Shown here piece by piece: positions 43,982 through 57,981 of a stretch of DNA of 64,000 bases. The stretch is from NCBI GenBank assembly GCA_001599595.1, contig BCHH01000002.1:3139341-3203340 (forward strand), given 5' to 3'. The translations under genes and the position numbers were made by a program. The stretch's first letter is position 1; the number at the start of each line of letters is the position of its first letter. The notes under the pieces were generated by a model. That model ran no database searches and had not been told where the DNA came from. It worked only from the letters and a program-made list of their open reading frames with translations. The DNA is from Beverwykella pulmonaria. Its lineage: Eukaryota; Ascomycota; Dothideomycetes; Pleosporales; Melanommataceae.

Positions 43982-44865
43982 ATGACAGAAGTATCAAAGT
44001 CTGGTCCAGACACAATATTCCACGACCATGGAATGGAAGCAAAGCCTCACAACGGTGGACTCGAGGTAGGACTACCGCACAGCGACTTGGAAGTGCACCA
44101 AACATATCCTCCAGCACAGCAATGGGCGCATTACAGCAATGATTCAGAAGGATACAAGGGATCGACATCGCCAAAGAAGATACTTGGTTTAGCTCGACAG
44201 ACTTTCTGGCTGCTCATCCTACTTGCTGTTGTCATCGTCGCTGCGGCCGTCGGGGGAGGAGTCGGAGGCTCAGTAGCTGTGAAAAACGCAAAGTGAGTGC
44301 CGCTCTCTTATCGCTGCTCGACGAAAGCAACATCTAACAGAAGCCAAGGTCGCAATCGCAAGCACAATCGCAACCAAGCGCAACACCAAAAACCATATTG
44401 CAAGGATCGGCAACCCCCAGCTCATCAATGCCAGCCATGACGCAATCCTCTTCCACAACCACCGCGACATCCGCTATCTTCACTCCGCCTGCTCCCTCTT
44501 CCCTCGCCCAAGTAGACATCGCCTGTCCCTCCTCCCTCGTGATCAAGACCTGGAGCGGAAAGGCCTGGTTCAAATGTGTTAGATCGATGGACATGACCAA
44601 TGGGGATATCGCGGCATTTCAAGCCTACTCTCTGCAAAGCTGCGTAGATTCGTGTGTCACGATGAACGTGATAGCAGGCAAGACTCGATGCATTGGGATT
44701 AGTATCGTTGCGTGGTTGAGCCAGCAGTACAAGGAGAATAAGGGCGCGAATTGTTGGTTGAAAGGGAATGGGACAAGTGATAATTTTCTGGATAATACGA
44801 CGAGCGCCAAATTGTGTGTTACGCCAGAGTGTGATAGTTTGGTGGAGAGTGCGGACCCAATTTAG
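43982..44865 (+). CDS. Single-pass membrane protein with Cys-rich, PAN/apple-like ectodomain
   Basis: Exons 43982-44292 and 44349-44865 encode 275 aa. The 56-nt intron has donor GTGAGT and branch CTAAC. The nearer AG (two bases after the branch A) gives a wrong frame; the AG at 44347-44348 restores it. Residues 1-70 are polar without a signal peptide. One transmembrane helix (about 75-98, FWLLILLAVVIVAAAV followed by a Gly-rich stretch) is followed by a Gln/Ser/Thr-rich stalk. The C-terminal about 120 residues contain seven or so Cys (IACPSS, WFKCVRS, SCVDSCV, TRCIGI, ANCWLKGN, LCVTPEC) in a PAN/apple-like spacing. This type II-like layout is common in Dothideomycetes and may be a cell-surface sensor or adhesin; function is not known. 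Confidence 0.8.
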
Positions 44866-46091
44866 AGGAGATTGGGGGAGGTGATAGGGAAAATTAAGCC
44901 TCGATTCCACCAACCTGGCTATCTGTCCTGCATCGGAAAGTATGAACATCACCATTCATGCGGACTTGTTTCTACATGTCAAGTTTGTGTAAGGGACAAG
45001 GCCGTTGGCGATGCGAAGGAAATGAAGGATTTTGTTTTGTTCAGATGTTACGCATCGACAGCGGGTGGCGGGCAGCTGAGACGCGGTGGATGTTGCGTGA
45101 CGGAAGCTATAAGGCTGGACGTGTTTCATGGCGCTTGCTCACATGTCAGGGCGGAAAGTTTGAACGGCACAACGTCTCCTGGCCGATATCGTTTTGACGC
45201 TTCGACTTCTTTCCGATATGCCAATCGTCCCTTTTGGACCTACTGCAGATGATATATACATGTGTATATATCAAGTCCTACGCGTCAAGAACGCGAGTAG
45301 GGCGGCGCTGGGATGGGGCAGCGTTATTCCATAGTAGGAAAACATTAATCTACGCGGTGATCATCAGCGAGCCCACAATAATTGTTTAAGCATATCTGCT
45401 AGGCACGCCACCCCTGATGAGGCCCTGTGTCTCTCGTGCGGGTTAGGGCATTTCGAAACAAGACACAGCAACTCGGGGCTGGCGATCTCCTCATGCGTTG
45501 CAGTCGTCACTCGTGAACGGGAATTGGGCGGCGCAGTTGATGGACGATGGTGGCGCCCGAGTCTCGATGCCATCTGAGACGTATCTATGCTTGTGCGAGA
45601 TCTCACGGGCGCGAGGCGTGGATGGCATGTGTGAATGTTGAGGGCCCCTAGGCTCGTCCGTGCGCCTAGCTTCAAAATGCAGGAACGGCCGGGGGCAGCA
45701 GCAACGGGAAGCTTTTTCGACACACAACACACACTCTCGCCGTCGCACTCATCACATCGCCGCAAAACCCTCCTCTGACACGCCCCATCGCCGTCGCTGC
45801 TCCGCTACACGTCCCGCCACGGCTCAATTGCCCGCTGCCAGCGCTCTCACCAACGCTCCGTCTCCGCATCCTCGGTGGTGCCGCGGCGTCCCCCAGACTA
45901 CTTCAGTCCCGCCGCTCCTGATCCGATCCAGCAACACAGCACCCCGTCAGAGACACCGTTCGCACCCTCCGGCGTCGTCGCTCGCGCCTCGCCCCGCCGC
46001 AATTGCGCGCGACCCTTCTGCGTCAACGTGTCTGCTCGTGATGCTCCCAAGCCCACACTCTCTTGTATAGCGCATCAAGTTGGAGAGTGCA
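44866..46091. other. Intergenic region, DOCK gene promoter
   Basis: 3' flank of the membrane-protein gene, then the upstream and CG/CA-rich 5' leader of the DOCK gene (about 45650-46091). Open frames on both strands are composition-driven. Confidence 0.5.
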
Positions 46092-49000
46092 ATGCCTGGC
46101 TGGCGGCCACTCCCGCGGATTGCTTTCGCCGTCTGCATCTATCCATTCCAGCCTTCGTCGCCCGCCGATCTCCCCCTCGAAATCGGCGACGAGCTGTACA
46201 TCATCGAGCAAGGAGGAAAAGATGGCGCGTGGTATCGCGGATACTTGGTTGCGCCGCCGTCTCTGCTGGCCGGCCTGACCAGCGTCAAGGGACAGACGCT
46301 CGAGGCACGCGTGTTTTCGGGCATATTTCCGCGGTGCTGTGTCGAGGTGCGCGAGGTGCTGGGCGAGGGCAAACAAGCCGGGAGCGTTTCGGACGCGCAC
46401 GAGAAGCTACCACCAACGTCGCGCAGTAGCCACGGCGATCATGGCACCAACGGTGTAATTACCCCCACAGATAGCACAGGTGCTACCACTACACCTGCAA
46501 AGGCCACCGCCGCCTGCGCCAAAAGAACGTCCAGATCCGATCATGTCTCGGTCCTCCCCTCCTCCGCATCCCGCCCACTCTCCAGACAACGGTCGACCAA
46601 GAAGCGCGCTGGCAGCCTCGGATCCCAGTGGACGGCTCGCTCCGAGCACCTCCAGCAGCTTATGCTCCCTCTGTCCCCCGTCTCCCAGACCTCCCACGAT
46701 CCCACCGCACCGCGACCGCCGGCGCCGGTACCCATGCTGAAAATCGGCGACGAGACCCCAACATCGGCCCAGGAGCCATTGGTCGACGAAATTGCGTCCT
46801 GCCTGCGCGAATGGCACTCTACAAAATTACACGAGCTGCTGTTAGCAAGGAGGTACAGCTCGTTGGACAAGATGTCGGCGCTTGTCCAGCGACTAGACAC
46901 TGCGCGACGCCAACTGCTACACAAAGTCTTGACCGCAAAAGAGCTGGAAAAGGTACGCGAAAGGACAGTGTGGGACCTTGTGACGGGTAACAAAATGCTA
47001 TGTGGGGACGTTATTGTGAGGAGCCCCTCGCAGCGTGGCCGCATATTGACTTGCGACGACTCGGCTATCGAGATCACAAAACTACAATCCATGATGAGCT
47101 TGCTAGATGGACGACCGGTTCCTCATCTTGACGAGCACAACCTGCACCACCTGTTTGTCAATTTGAAGCAGGTCGTGGGTGACGTTGTGCAGGGTGCCGC
47201 TCAAGTCAGCATGTACTTGTGTTTGAAAGTACCCGGCTCAGCATTGAAGCCCCTATCGGAGGTATACTCTTTCGATCTGACTGCCCGTGACGGAACGGCT
47301 GTTTCATTAACAGGAGAAAAACTAAAGTCACTGTTTGTCGACTTCAGCTCAACAGACATCGGCGAAGGGGCGGGTTCTGGATCTAGTCTCTACCTTGTGT
47401 TTAAATTACTTTGCAACGAACCATTCCGGACTGGAACCGCGAATCCGGGACAGAACACCCCCCCTAGAGAGAGCACCTCGAACATTGCTCCTACATTGCA
47501 ACCATCCCAATTTGGTAGCATCAAAGGTGGGAGACGTAGCGTGATGTTTGGCGCGAAACGCAAAGCATCGAATCATTCTAATTTGAGTGCGGCAGAAGCG
47601 CGACCGTCGAGTGGTGATCCGAAACAAGCCCAGAGCAACGACGCACGACCAGAATCTTCAGCAGCCAAAATCAGGGCCTCCTCTAGGGATCAGAAGACGA
47701 TAAAGAGAACCGTGGCCGCGGGCGTCTTCCGCGTGGATGCATTGATGCGAGCTCAGTCAGAGACGGACCAAACGATTACGTTGTGGTCTCCTCCTACGCC
47801 ATTTGACGAGCCTTCGGAGGAAGACAATGACTGGGATGAGGTGCTGAGTGAGATCTTCCCCAGTCCCAGTGGGAAATACAGGAAGAATTCGCAGATCAGC
47901 CGCATCACGGTGCATCTCAAAGCCTTTGCAAACCCCGATGCCGAAAGTTTGGTAGAGGTGACGCCAACTCTGCTCCACAACATCAAACAGACGCGTAAAA
48001 TTGGATTCTCCGGTGCGCCAACGAAGCCTCGAAGCGACATTTACCTTTCTCTTGTAGAACCATTTCTCCCCAAGAACGCATTTCTGGCTCATCCCAAATC
48101 CGGAACCGTCCCTCTCGTGCAGTCTTCGCCTATGGGCAACCTACAATTGACTATTGAAGTCCGGAAATCCAATGGAGAACGCATTGAAGGGTGCATATAT
48201 CCTTCCAGTAATAGCGCTGGGCATACGGCATGGCGAACGACAGCAGTAGAAAGAGGCGAGGGTTGGAATCTGACAGTGCGGCTTGCCATCAAGACTGAGG
48301 ACGTACCTGGATCACATATCGTCATGAGTGTGGCTGATGCTCCTGGATTTCCCTTTGCCCTATGTTGGATGCCTCTTTGGAACCAAGATGCCTTCATACG
48401 AGATGGCGAGCACTCGTTATCACTCTACCGATACGACGAGTATACATCTAGCATGATAGCTGGAAAAGGTGCGTATCTTGGGCTGCCGTGGAGCGCTCGG
48501 AAAAAGGACGAGCAAGTCATGGGACCAATGTCAGCTTTGCACCTTAGGACATACCTTTGCAGCACCAAATACTCCCAGGATCCCAATCTACTTGGTCTTT
48601 TGAAATGGCGAGATCAGGCTGCAGGGGAGCTGGTCGGACTACTTCGAAGATTTCCTTTCGTCCCAGAGATTGAAATTGTGAAACTATTAAATGAGGTTTT
48701 CGACGCTCTATTTGAAATCCTTGTGGAGTACGCTGGCAGCGATGAATACGAAGACCTTGTTTTCAATGCCCTCGTCATTGTCTTGGGGATTGTTCATGAC
48801 AGACGCTTCAAGCTCGGCCCACTTGTAGACCAATATGCCGAGCTAAAATTCAACTATCCCTTCGCCACATCCTGCTTAGTTCGGAGCTACACTCGATTAT
48901 TGGCCAACCCGGTGGAACCAGAGTGTTCGCGGCGCTTGCGAGCAACGTTCAAGGTCGGAAAGCATATCCTCAAGTTCATCATGAATGCCCGGCAGCAGCA

Positions 49001-52000
49001 GATGGAAAAGGAAGCTGGGATTGGAATCACGAGTCGACAGCCAACTTTCACAAAGGACCTACAGACCATCTTTAAGTCACTCGAAGCACTCATGCAGAAC
49101 CCATCTCCTGTGCTGATCGGAACCAAGACTATTCTGGTACAAAACTTCCACACATGGCTTCCTGAGCTATCAGTATCAATGTCTCCGATGGAAATCCTGG
49201 AATTGTCCTCAAGATTTATCGACTCGGGATCGGCGGCACAGGGGAAGCTGATTCTGTACAAGCTGCTACTCATCAATCATCTCACGGGACTCGAAGTTTT
49301 CAAGGCACCAGATACCCGACGCGTTCTGCTCTCCAACACGGTCAAATGGCTGGCACCTCACTGGGGCAAAGTGGACACCGTGACTGATCAATGGAAGGAT
49401 CAAGTTCGACTTTGTTGCTCTGTCGTTGCTTCTCAAGTTGAAGAGCTAGGGCAAGAAGCTTGCGAATATATCCCGAAGCTCGTAGAATCGTATCGCGCGA
49501 TCCAAGCAACGCCTCGACCAGCCAAGAAGGCACTGTCACTCCTCTTCCCAACTTCCTATCCGTTTCAATCTCGTCCAACAACTACTCAAGCCTCCTTCGA
49601 CGAGGCCATGGTTGAAATTTCGGCAGTACTTGCCGCAATGTCCAGTCTTCCCACCATCATTCATCTTGATTGGCCCAAGGAAGATATCGCCGACTTCTTA
49701 TTCTCCGCTCTGCAGGTCTACATTTCCATCCTCGATTGCGAGGCCTTTCCCAGCACTTGGCTCAGTGTTCATATCTATCACCACAAGGCCACCATGCGAT
49801 CTCTTGAAAAGCTGTCTAGCATCATGATCGATTCCTTCCTCCCTCACCCCGATGAAGCGGATCAGTTCAACACAGAGCTCTGGCGTACGTTCTTTGATGC
49901 ACTTTTGAAGCTTGTTGGTAGTGATGCTCTCGCATTGGAAACTTTCCCCGAGCAAAAGCGCCGGGCGGTCTGGAAAATTGCAGGCGATGTGCGGGAGCAT
50001 GGCGCCGACCTGCTGCAGCGTAGCTGGGAAGCCATTGGATGGGAGACGAGCGTTGAAGACAAGAAGCAGTATGGCCTTGAAAACATGGGCGGATTCCAAG
50101 TGCAATACGTCCCCGGCTTGGTCGCTCCGATTGTCGAGTTGTGTCTCAGCGTTCATGAAGGCCTGCGCAGCGTTGCGATCGAGGTGCTCCAGACGATGAT
50201 TGTCAGCGAATGGACTTTGAGTGAAGACCTTGCGTTGATACAAGCAGAAATGATTGATTGCCTAGATCGACTGTTCAAATCTAAGCATCTCACCGAGGTT
50301 GTGCTTCAGAAGCACTTCATTCAGGAGCTGATCGACCTGTTTGAGCCTCTAGCTCATGATCCAAACGAGCAAATATTCGTCGCCGTCAAGAATCTCATCA
50401 CCACCATCGATGAACTGCTAGATCTTCTCGTTGCCGTCCATAGCACCGAGGCCGCCGGCGAGGTATTCCATATCATGGATACCCTACATTTAATGGAGTT
50501 CTTGAAAGATATGCAAAAGGAGGATATCTACATTCGCTATGTCCATCAGTTGGTCGAGCTCCAAGCTAATGCCCAAAACTACACAGAAGCAGGCCTTGCT
50601 CTCCGTCTGCATGCTGAGCTGTACGAGTGGGATCCTGCGACTGTTGTTGAACCACTATTTGAACCAAACTTTCCCGCACAGTCGTCATTTGAAAGGAAAG
50701 AGCAGCTGTACTTTCAAATGATCAACTACTACGAGAATGGACAATCCTGGGACAACGCACTAGGTACATATATGGAACTTGCGACTCAATATGAGCACAA
50801 TGTATTTGACTTTGCGAAGCTGGCAAGAGCTCAGCATGCCATGGCGACAATCTACGAAAGCATCGCAAAAGGCGACCGACAGAATCCCCGCTACTTCCGA
50901 GTTGTATACAAGGGTCTGGGCTTTCCTGTTGGTCTACGAGACAAGCATTTCATCTTCGAGGGAACATCGACCGATCGGTTGGCAACTTTCACAGACCGCA
51001 TGCAACAGCATCACCCTGCTGCTCAAATTCTCACAGCTGGGACAGAACAGGATGTCGAGGGCCAGTACCTGCAGATCTTTCCTGTTAGCCCACAAAAGGA
51101 TCTAATGCATCCTATCTACCAGCGTGCAAAGGTTGCTCAATCAATAAGAGATTACTATCTTCTCTCTAGGCCATCGCACTTCACAACAGCGTCTCGTCGA
51201 ACAACCACCGATGGGAATTCGAAGGAGATCACCGTTGAAAAGACAGTGTACACTACTGCCGAAGCCTTTCCGACGATTCTGCGGAGAAGTGAGATCGTGG
51301 CTGTAGGGACCGTGACTCTTACACCCCTTCAGACCGCCATTGAACGCACATCACGCAAAGCCGCGGAGCTCATCGTAATAGAAAAGAAGATCGCCGAAGG
51401 AGAAGATTCGGCCATGGCAACCTTGACCCAGGAGCTGAATATGGCGGTTGACACTGCTGCGGAAACTAGCATTTCCAACTACCATGAACTGCTGCCGAAA
51501 CAACGCGACTCGATGGCATCGGATGACGAGGATGGAGAGACACAACGTGAACCCAATCTCTTGGAGAATGCTTTGAAAGTCACATTAACCGACTATGCCT
51601 TGATCATCCGACGCTGCTTAGCATTGTACTCTAGGCCTGCTCAGCAAGCCACCAAAGCAGACCTAACGCAGCGTATGCACTTCTTTCCATAATCACAGAT
51701 ATTTCAACTAACATTCATACAGGATTCGAAATAGCGTACGCACAGGAATTAGCAGCACTGATGCCTGTCAACATAGGTCCAATGACCCGCTCACCAACAA
51801 ACTCATGGCTTCCCACCGCCGTATCATCACCCCTGAGAGCAAGCCCGACGTTTGTTCCGCAAAATCAAGCAAACGGTACGAGAGTGAAATCTCCAGCATC
51901 AGAGCGACCAGCACGGCAAGACAAGAAACGGCTAAGCCTCGCCTTCTTCAAGGGATCCACGAGCGACACTTCGGAGCCCAAATCCACCAAAGCCGAGCTT

Positions 52001-52366
52001 AAAGCCGAGAAGCATGCCACGGCAGAAGAGCTCCTAGACGCCGTCTCCAGCACAGCATCTTCGCGCAGCCGTAGCAAAGATAATAAACAAAACCGCTTGA
52101 GCTTAAACTTCTTGGCCCCGACGTCACCACCATTAGAAGCGTTACCTGCGTTTCCCAGCCAGCACGGCGGAAACGGAAGTCAAGCCCTGAGCCGGAGTCA
52201 AAGTATCGACTCAAGACCGGAGAGAAGCAAGAGTGTGAAGAGCGGGAAGTCAGATCACCAGAAGAAAGGGAGTAGTGTGAGGAAGAGGTTGAGCTTGCTT
52301 CATATCGGCAAGAAGAGCAGTAAAAGTAGTGTCAAGGGACGGGAGGATACCTTGATGGAAGAGTAG
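46092..52366 (+). CDS. DOCK-family guanine nucleotide exchange factor (Dck1-like)
   Basis: Exons 46092-51672 and 51723-52366 encode 2074 aa. The 50-nt intron has donor GTATGC, branch CTAAC and acceptor ACAG. The start is the first ATG of the frame (MPGWRPLPRIAF). An N-terminal SH3-like domain is at about 8-90 (FAVCIYPFQPSSPADLPLEIGDELYI interrupted motif, then GIFPRCCVEV). A helical DOCK-N region follows. The C2-like DHR-1 domain (about 630-800: RSDIYLSLVEPFL, then NLQLTIEVRKSNGE, PFALCWMPLW) binds phosphoinositides. The catalytic DHR-2 domain (about 1480-1860: HAELYEWDP, ERKEQLYFQMINYYENGQSW, RYFRVVYKGLGFP, FIFEG) activates Rho-family GTPases. The tail is a basic Ser-rich disordered region. 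In yeast the homologue Dck1 acts with Lmo1 on Rho5. The protein acts at the cytoplasmic face of membranes. Confidence 0.93.
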
Positions 52367-53068
52367 CGCTTGAATTTATTTTTTCCAGGCTCGACTCGGT
52401 TGTTCGCGAAAGCATTTTTAATTTTGGGTCATGCATATTTTGGATATTTGCCCGGATGTTCAAAATTCTGACCCATTGCAGGTTTTTGGAGGTTGGTGAT
52501 GGTGGTGGCAGGCCGTGATCTGCGACCATCACAGGCACATACCCTTTCTCTTTTGTCTGTACTTCTGTCTTCAAATACTTTTGCGTGGAGCTAGTGGATG
52601 GGTAGATGGGATGTAATCATGTGCACCTGTACGGTCTGTAAAGTTACTGGCTGGTAGTGGTAGTGGTTGTGGTCGGTGTTCTTTATACCCTGATATCTCG
52701 AGCTGCGAGACTTTTCAATGCAGATCGTCGTTGTTTAAAGTGCGATTCGTCTTCTCATTGCTAGGTGCGATAATACATTGCACTGCTGCCCGTGTGTGAG
52801 TAGGTAGACAGCTTGGCGATTAGAGTCAGAGGATGTGAAGTTTTTTTGCACCACTGCAAGTTCCTGGCATACCCACTGGATCAGCATTTGTGCTATTCTC
52901 TGAAATATGGTGCTCAAAACACTAGTATAAGATAATTGCCAAGGTTTTACACGTGACATCGTCTAATCGATAGCCACGTTCACCGCCCTGGCAATAACAT
53001 TTTTGTGCAAGAACTTTTTGCTCGGCGCAAATCCTCCCCCACGACAGTACTCAACAATATTGCCCATC
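52367..53068. other. Intergenic region
   Basis: 3' flank of the DOCK gene and promoter of the rrp12 gene; no other feature seen. Confidence 0.5.
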
Positions 53069-56000
53069 ATGTCGCTCGAGGAGAGACTGACGAAGATTCG
53101 TGACTCGCCGAAGCTTCAGAGCGTCGTGCAGGTAAGTTCTTTGTCCTTCATAAATTTATTTTTTTCAGTACTAAGATATTTTGAGACTGCGGTGGTGCTC
53201 TCCGCAATCGAAGAGACACTCCGCCAGCAAAAGTCCGAATTCACACCCACAGCATATTTCGCCGCCCTTTTGGCGCTTCTCGGTCGCCAAGTCACTTCCC
53301 AAGGAATTGCGAACAAGGACACTGCGGCCGCTGTGATCTACCTCCTCGATCTCGTCACACCCCACGTCCCCGCTCCTCTACTACGCTCAAAGTTTTCCGA
53401 AATCCTCACAAGCCTCGCGCCCGCCCTCACACATCCAGATGCCGAAGCACCGCTTCTCAGGTCTTCGATAGGATGTTTAGAATCTCTGCTGCTGGTGCAA
53501 GATGCGAGAGCATGGGAGCTCCCGCAGACGCAGATTAGTCCTCGACGGGCAGTCGCAGGGCTTTTGCAGATTGCTGTAGATCACAGGCCGAAGGTTAGGA
53601 AGAGGGCACAAGATGCGTTGGCAAAGGTTCTCGCACATGCACCTCCAAGCCCGTCGCTAGACCACCCTGCTGCGGATATGTGCGCCGAGACTGCATTAAA
53701 AATGCTGAAGGATATTGCGGAGACTACGGGAAAGACAAAGAAGCATAAAGGGAACAAAGATGGGCAGAGCAATGAGCCGGGCCTCATTCACGCATTGCAG
53801 TTGATCAAGACAGTTGCGTCTGCGTCTGGAGGCTGGCCGAGTAGGAAGATCGATGTACTTTGCGAGTTATTGCTGAACATCTCGAGATCCAACAGCGAGT
53901 ACTTGACCATGGCAGCTTTCGAGATCTTCGAGGTCATTTTCGCTGGAATGGCAGATGAGGTCTCATCTGCTAAGCTCCCGCGTCTTCTTGAGGTTCTCTC
54001 TGAGCTCGAGCCTTCGAAAAGCGACTCGCAGCTCCTCCCTCCTTGGATCGCCGTCATTTCGCGAGGATACGAGATCTCGGCCCAGATCGAGCCCGAGGAC
54101 ACTTTTCTGAAGCTTCCGGAGTTGTTTACTATGATTTCTGCTTTCCTTACTTCGCCGTCCCACAATATCCGCGTTTCAGCGTCCGAGTGCTTGATTTCTT
54201 TCCTTGCCAATTTGGTCCCTGAGAGTGTTATTTTAGATCCGTCAATCTACGATGAGAAGGTCTTGGAGAAGGTTGCGAAGATCGCCATCGATCTGCTGAG
54301 TGTCAAGTTCCAGGCCGCATGGATGGAGGTCTTCAATATGCTTTGCTCTATGTTCGAAACACTACGGTGGCGCTCTGATCCTATTCTGAGGCCAGTCGTG
54401 AGAGTAGTTGGGGAATTGAGGAGCAACGAATCATTTGCCGGGAAGAAAGAGGCGGATGCAGTTCTCTCGAGCGCAATCAGTGTGATGGGTCCTGATGTCG
54501 TTCTCGAGATTCTACCACTCAACCTGCCGAGACCACCTCTAGGGCAAGCAGGACGAGTCTGGATGCTACCACTTCTCCGTGATTCTGTTCACAATGCTAA
54601 ACTAGCTCATTTCAGATCCGAAATGGTGCCTCTGAGCGAGGTGCTCTTCCAGAAGGTCATTGACCACGGCGAGAAGGAGAAGACAATGGAAATCAAAGTC
54701 TTTGAGACAGTCGTGCAGCAGATCTGGTCGATTCTACCTGGATATTGCGACTTGCCGACTGACCTCACACAAGCATTCGATCAGAGCTTCGCTGAAATGC
54801 TGGCAAACCTGCTGTATAGCCAGGCTGATCTACGGACAGATATTTGCAGAGGCCTGCAACATTTGGTGGATAGCAATAAGACCATTGTGGAGCTGGAGGG
54901 TGAGGAAGATCTTATCGCACAAGCTAGAATCTCGAAAGCCGATGCGAAGAAAAATATAGATCATTTGGCGGGATATGCGAGTAACATGCTAGCTGTTCTT
55001 TTCAATGTGTACAGCCAGACGTTGCCGCAGTACAGAGGAACAATTCTCAAAACTATCAATGCGTACCTGAGCATCGTGCCACATAAAGTGAGTTTAAGAA
55101 GAAGAATCTTTCAAGTGGAACAGCTCCTGACTTGTCTTATAGGAACTGATGGAAACTTTCGAACGAGTAGCGACCAGCCTCGAAACATCGCTTGCAGAGA
55201 CTGGTCCACAAATGCAAGCGGACAAGCAAAAACAAGACAAATCACAGAACAAGATGCCACCGATGAGCCACACTCTTATGGACCTCGTTATCACCATATC
55301 TGCCTATCTCCCCCGTGAGAGTTTTTCGTCCCTTTTCCAGATGGCCAGCATCATGATTAATAAAGACGACGATCCACAGCTACAAAAGAAAGCATACAAG
55401 CTCATTCCTCGACTTGCTGAATCAGATACCGGCAAAGCTGCAATTAGAGAACGGAGCTTGGAACTTCAACAACTCATACTTCAAAGCGCCGACAAAGCAT
55501 CTGCCCCATCTCGTAGAGACCGACTCACCGCCATTTCCCGAATCATCGAACACATACCCGAAACCGAACTCCACTTTATTCCCTCAATTCTGTCCGAGGT
55601 CGTCATCTCCGCCAAGGAAGTCAACGAAAAGGCCCGAGAAGCAGCCTATGGCCTTCTCGTAGCAATGGGCGAGAAGATGGCCGCAGGCGGTATCGTGGTA
55701 CAATCTAAGGTTCCTGAAATGCCTGCAGATGCGCCGAGCGTGACAGCAACGCTAGATGAGTATTTCACAATGGTATCAGCAGGCCTCGCGGCCACCACAC
55801 CGCATATGATCTCCGCCTCTATCACCGCAGTTACCCGGATTCTATACGAGTTCCACTCCAGAGTATCAACAGAGACAGTACAAAGCCTCCTCGATCTCAT
55901 GGACATATTCCTACAAAATCCAAATCGCGAAATTGTGCAGAGTGTTTTGGGCTTCGTCAAAGTCGAAGTCATCTCCCTCCCAGAGAGTCTCATCAAACCG

Positions 56001-57017
56001 CGCCTCAGCACACTACTAAAAAATCTAATGGTGTGGAGCCACGAACACAAAGCCCATTTCAAAGCTAAAGTGAAGCACATCGTCGAGCGCATGGTACGCA
56101 AATTTGGTGTAGAGGAAGTCGAACGCGCCTGCCCAGCCGAAGATCGGAAACTCATCACAAATATACGTAAGACGCGGGAGGCGCGGAAGAAGAAGAGGCT
56201 CAATACCGAAGAAGTTGGCGAGGGAGGTCTGAAAGAGAAGCGAAAAGGCAAGTTTGAAAGCGAATACGATCAAGCCGTCTACGGCAGCGAGAGCGAGGAC
56301 AGCGCAGACGACAATTCGGAAGATGAATTCGTAAAGAGCCAGAGCCAGAAGGCGAATGGAAGGGCGAGAAAGGACGGACAAACGTACATCATCGAAGACG
56401 ACGACGAGCCGCTTGATCTCCTGTCCAAAAAAGCGCTTGGTAATATATCATCCACGAAACCCCTGCGGCAACGCAAGATCCCCCAGAAAATGACCACAGC
56501 GAAGAGAGACATCGAGTCTGGTAAACTACTCCTCGGCTCAGACTCGGAGGATGACCGATCGAAAGAGAAACCTAAGTCCAAGTCCAAGTCTAAGAAGGGG
56601 GCCCATGGCGACGATGATGGAGACGTGCTTATGGATGTCGATGTCACCGCCGAAAACGAGACTCTCGAAGCTGGCATCAACGCTTATGTCGACGCTATCC
56701 GTGGCCGCGATGCTGCGCAGCGCGGTCAGAAGGGGAAATTGAAGTTCAGTAATCGGAGAAGTAAAGATGCTGAGGATGAGGAAATGGATATTGATAGCGA
56801 TGATGGCGGGGCAAAAAAAGCGGGGAGGCTGGAGAGGTCAGGCAGTGGGAGGGGTGTGTTGAGGAGAGGAGGTGGAAGGGGCAGAGGTGGTGAGGGGAGA
56901 GGGAGAGGTGGTGGTGGGTTTGCGACGCAGAGGAGAGGGTTGGGTGTGCAGAAGACGAGGGGTGAGAGGGTAGATAAGAACAGGAGTCCACGGGCGAGGA
57001 GTAGTAGGTCCGTGTGA
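53069..57017 (+). CDS. rrp12: Ribosome biogenesis/export factor Rrp12 (NUC173 family)
   Basis: Three exons (53069-53131, 53186-55087, 55143-57017) encode 1279 aa, close to yeast Rrp12 (about 1230). The 54-nt first intron has a near-perfect branch site TACTAAG; its acceptor is the following TTTGAG, not the earlier TTTCAG, which would bring in a stop. Intron 2 is GTGAGT...TATAG with branch CTGAC. The protein is HEAT-repeat throughout. The NUC173 region is about 300-500 (PPWIAVISRGYEISAQIEPE, SPSHNIRVSASECLISFLAN). The C-terminal 300 residues are charged, with nuclear-localisation-like runs and an RGG box (GGGRGRGG). Rrp12 associates with pre-40S particles and exportins and helps rRNA maturation. 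Confidence 0.95.
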
Positions 57018-57981
57018 AGGGTGGAATGAGAAAACAGGCGCATTAGGTATGTCTTTATGAGGGACGAAATGAATAAATACCGTGGCTTTATTACTTACAC
57101 ACTTAATGCGGTTTAGAATGTGCTGTGGGGCTTTCTTCTTCCTCTCTTTTCATTGAAAAAAGAAATGACTTCGTTGAAACCGTTGCCTAATTTCTTCGAC
57201 CAAGCGACTAAGCTTCGAGCAATGCTCTTAAGGTAGCATTAAGCTTCGAATTGTGAGTTTATACTGATTTAATGTCCATCCTTGTGAAGCAAGAAACCCC
57301 CGTATTGAGAAAAATGAAAGGGTACGTCAACTTTGTACCTCTCAAACTCTACACACACTTTGATATCTATCATATTTTCACATTGCACATGTGCTATGGT
57401 TGATTCTAAACATGCAGGCACATTCGTACCCAAAAATTACCATCGCGTCGTCGTCGCTGCGCCTGATTTGTAGAGAGCCTCCTTTTTATCGCGAAATGGA
57501 TTTCTCCCGCTACAGCACCATCACCACGCTCTTGCCGCGACTAAAACTTATAGAATAGTTCTATCTAAACCCGCTCACCTCAATACAATGTTTAAAAGCT
57601 ACTATTAGTATTGTGGCTATTATCGCACGAAGATTCACCCGCTCAGCCATCCTCCCAGCTAGCGGTGGCAACGTGTCAATCCCCGCCCGCGCTTCACGCT
57701 CTGAATGCGCTCTCCCCAAACATTTCCTGTACACCTTATGTTGCTAAGAACTGGCTACACGATACAGAGAACTCTCTAATCGATCTAGTTGGCGGCCACA
57801 GCCCAAATGTGGCAGTGTAGCAGCGGTAGAGCGACGGTGTGCTGCAAGGCTGAGGCACAGCAATAAAGCACGGAAGCTCTTTCAACCGGCTGCTTCAGCT
57901 GTTCTTCGTGCGAGGCCGGCTGGCTTCAACTACCTACGCTCTCTTCTAGCACTGATCTGCATTTTCCCTCTTGCTTTCCAA
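57018..57981. other. Intergenic region
   Basis: 3' flank of rrp12 and promoter of the phosphorylase-like gene. A tRNA-like word near 57825-57845 (GCGGTAGAGCGACGG) has no matching T-arm downstream. Confidence 0.45.

Noticed and set aside
44334..44340. CTAACAG as acceptor of the membrane-protein intron
   Set aside because: It is too close to the branch A and gives the wrong frame; AG at 44347-44348 works.
53141..53171. First AG (TTTTTTTCAG) as acceptor of rrp12 intron 1
   Set aside because: Leads directly into TAC TAA; the TACTAAG there is the branch site and the next AG (53184-53185) restores frame.
57822..57850. tRNA D-arm-like word GCGGTAGAGCGACGG
   Set aside because: No T-arm GGTTCNANNCC sequence within the next 80 bases.
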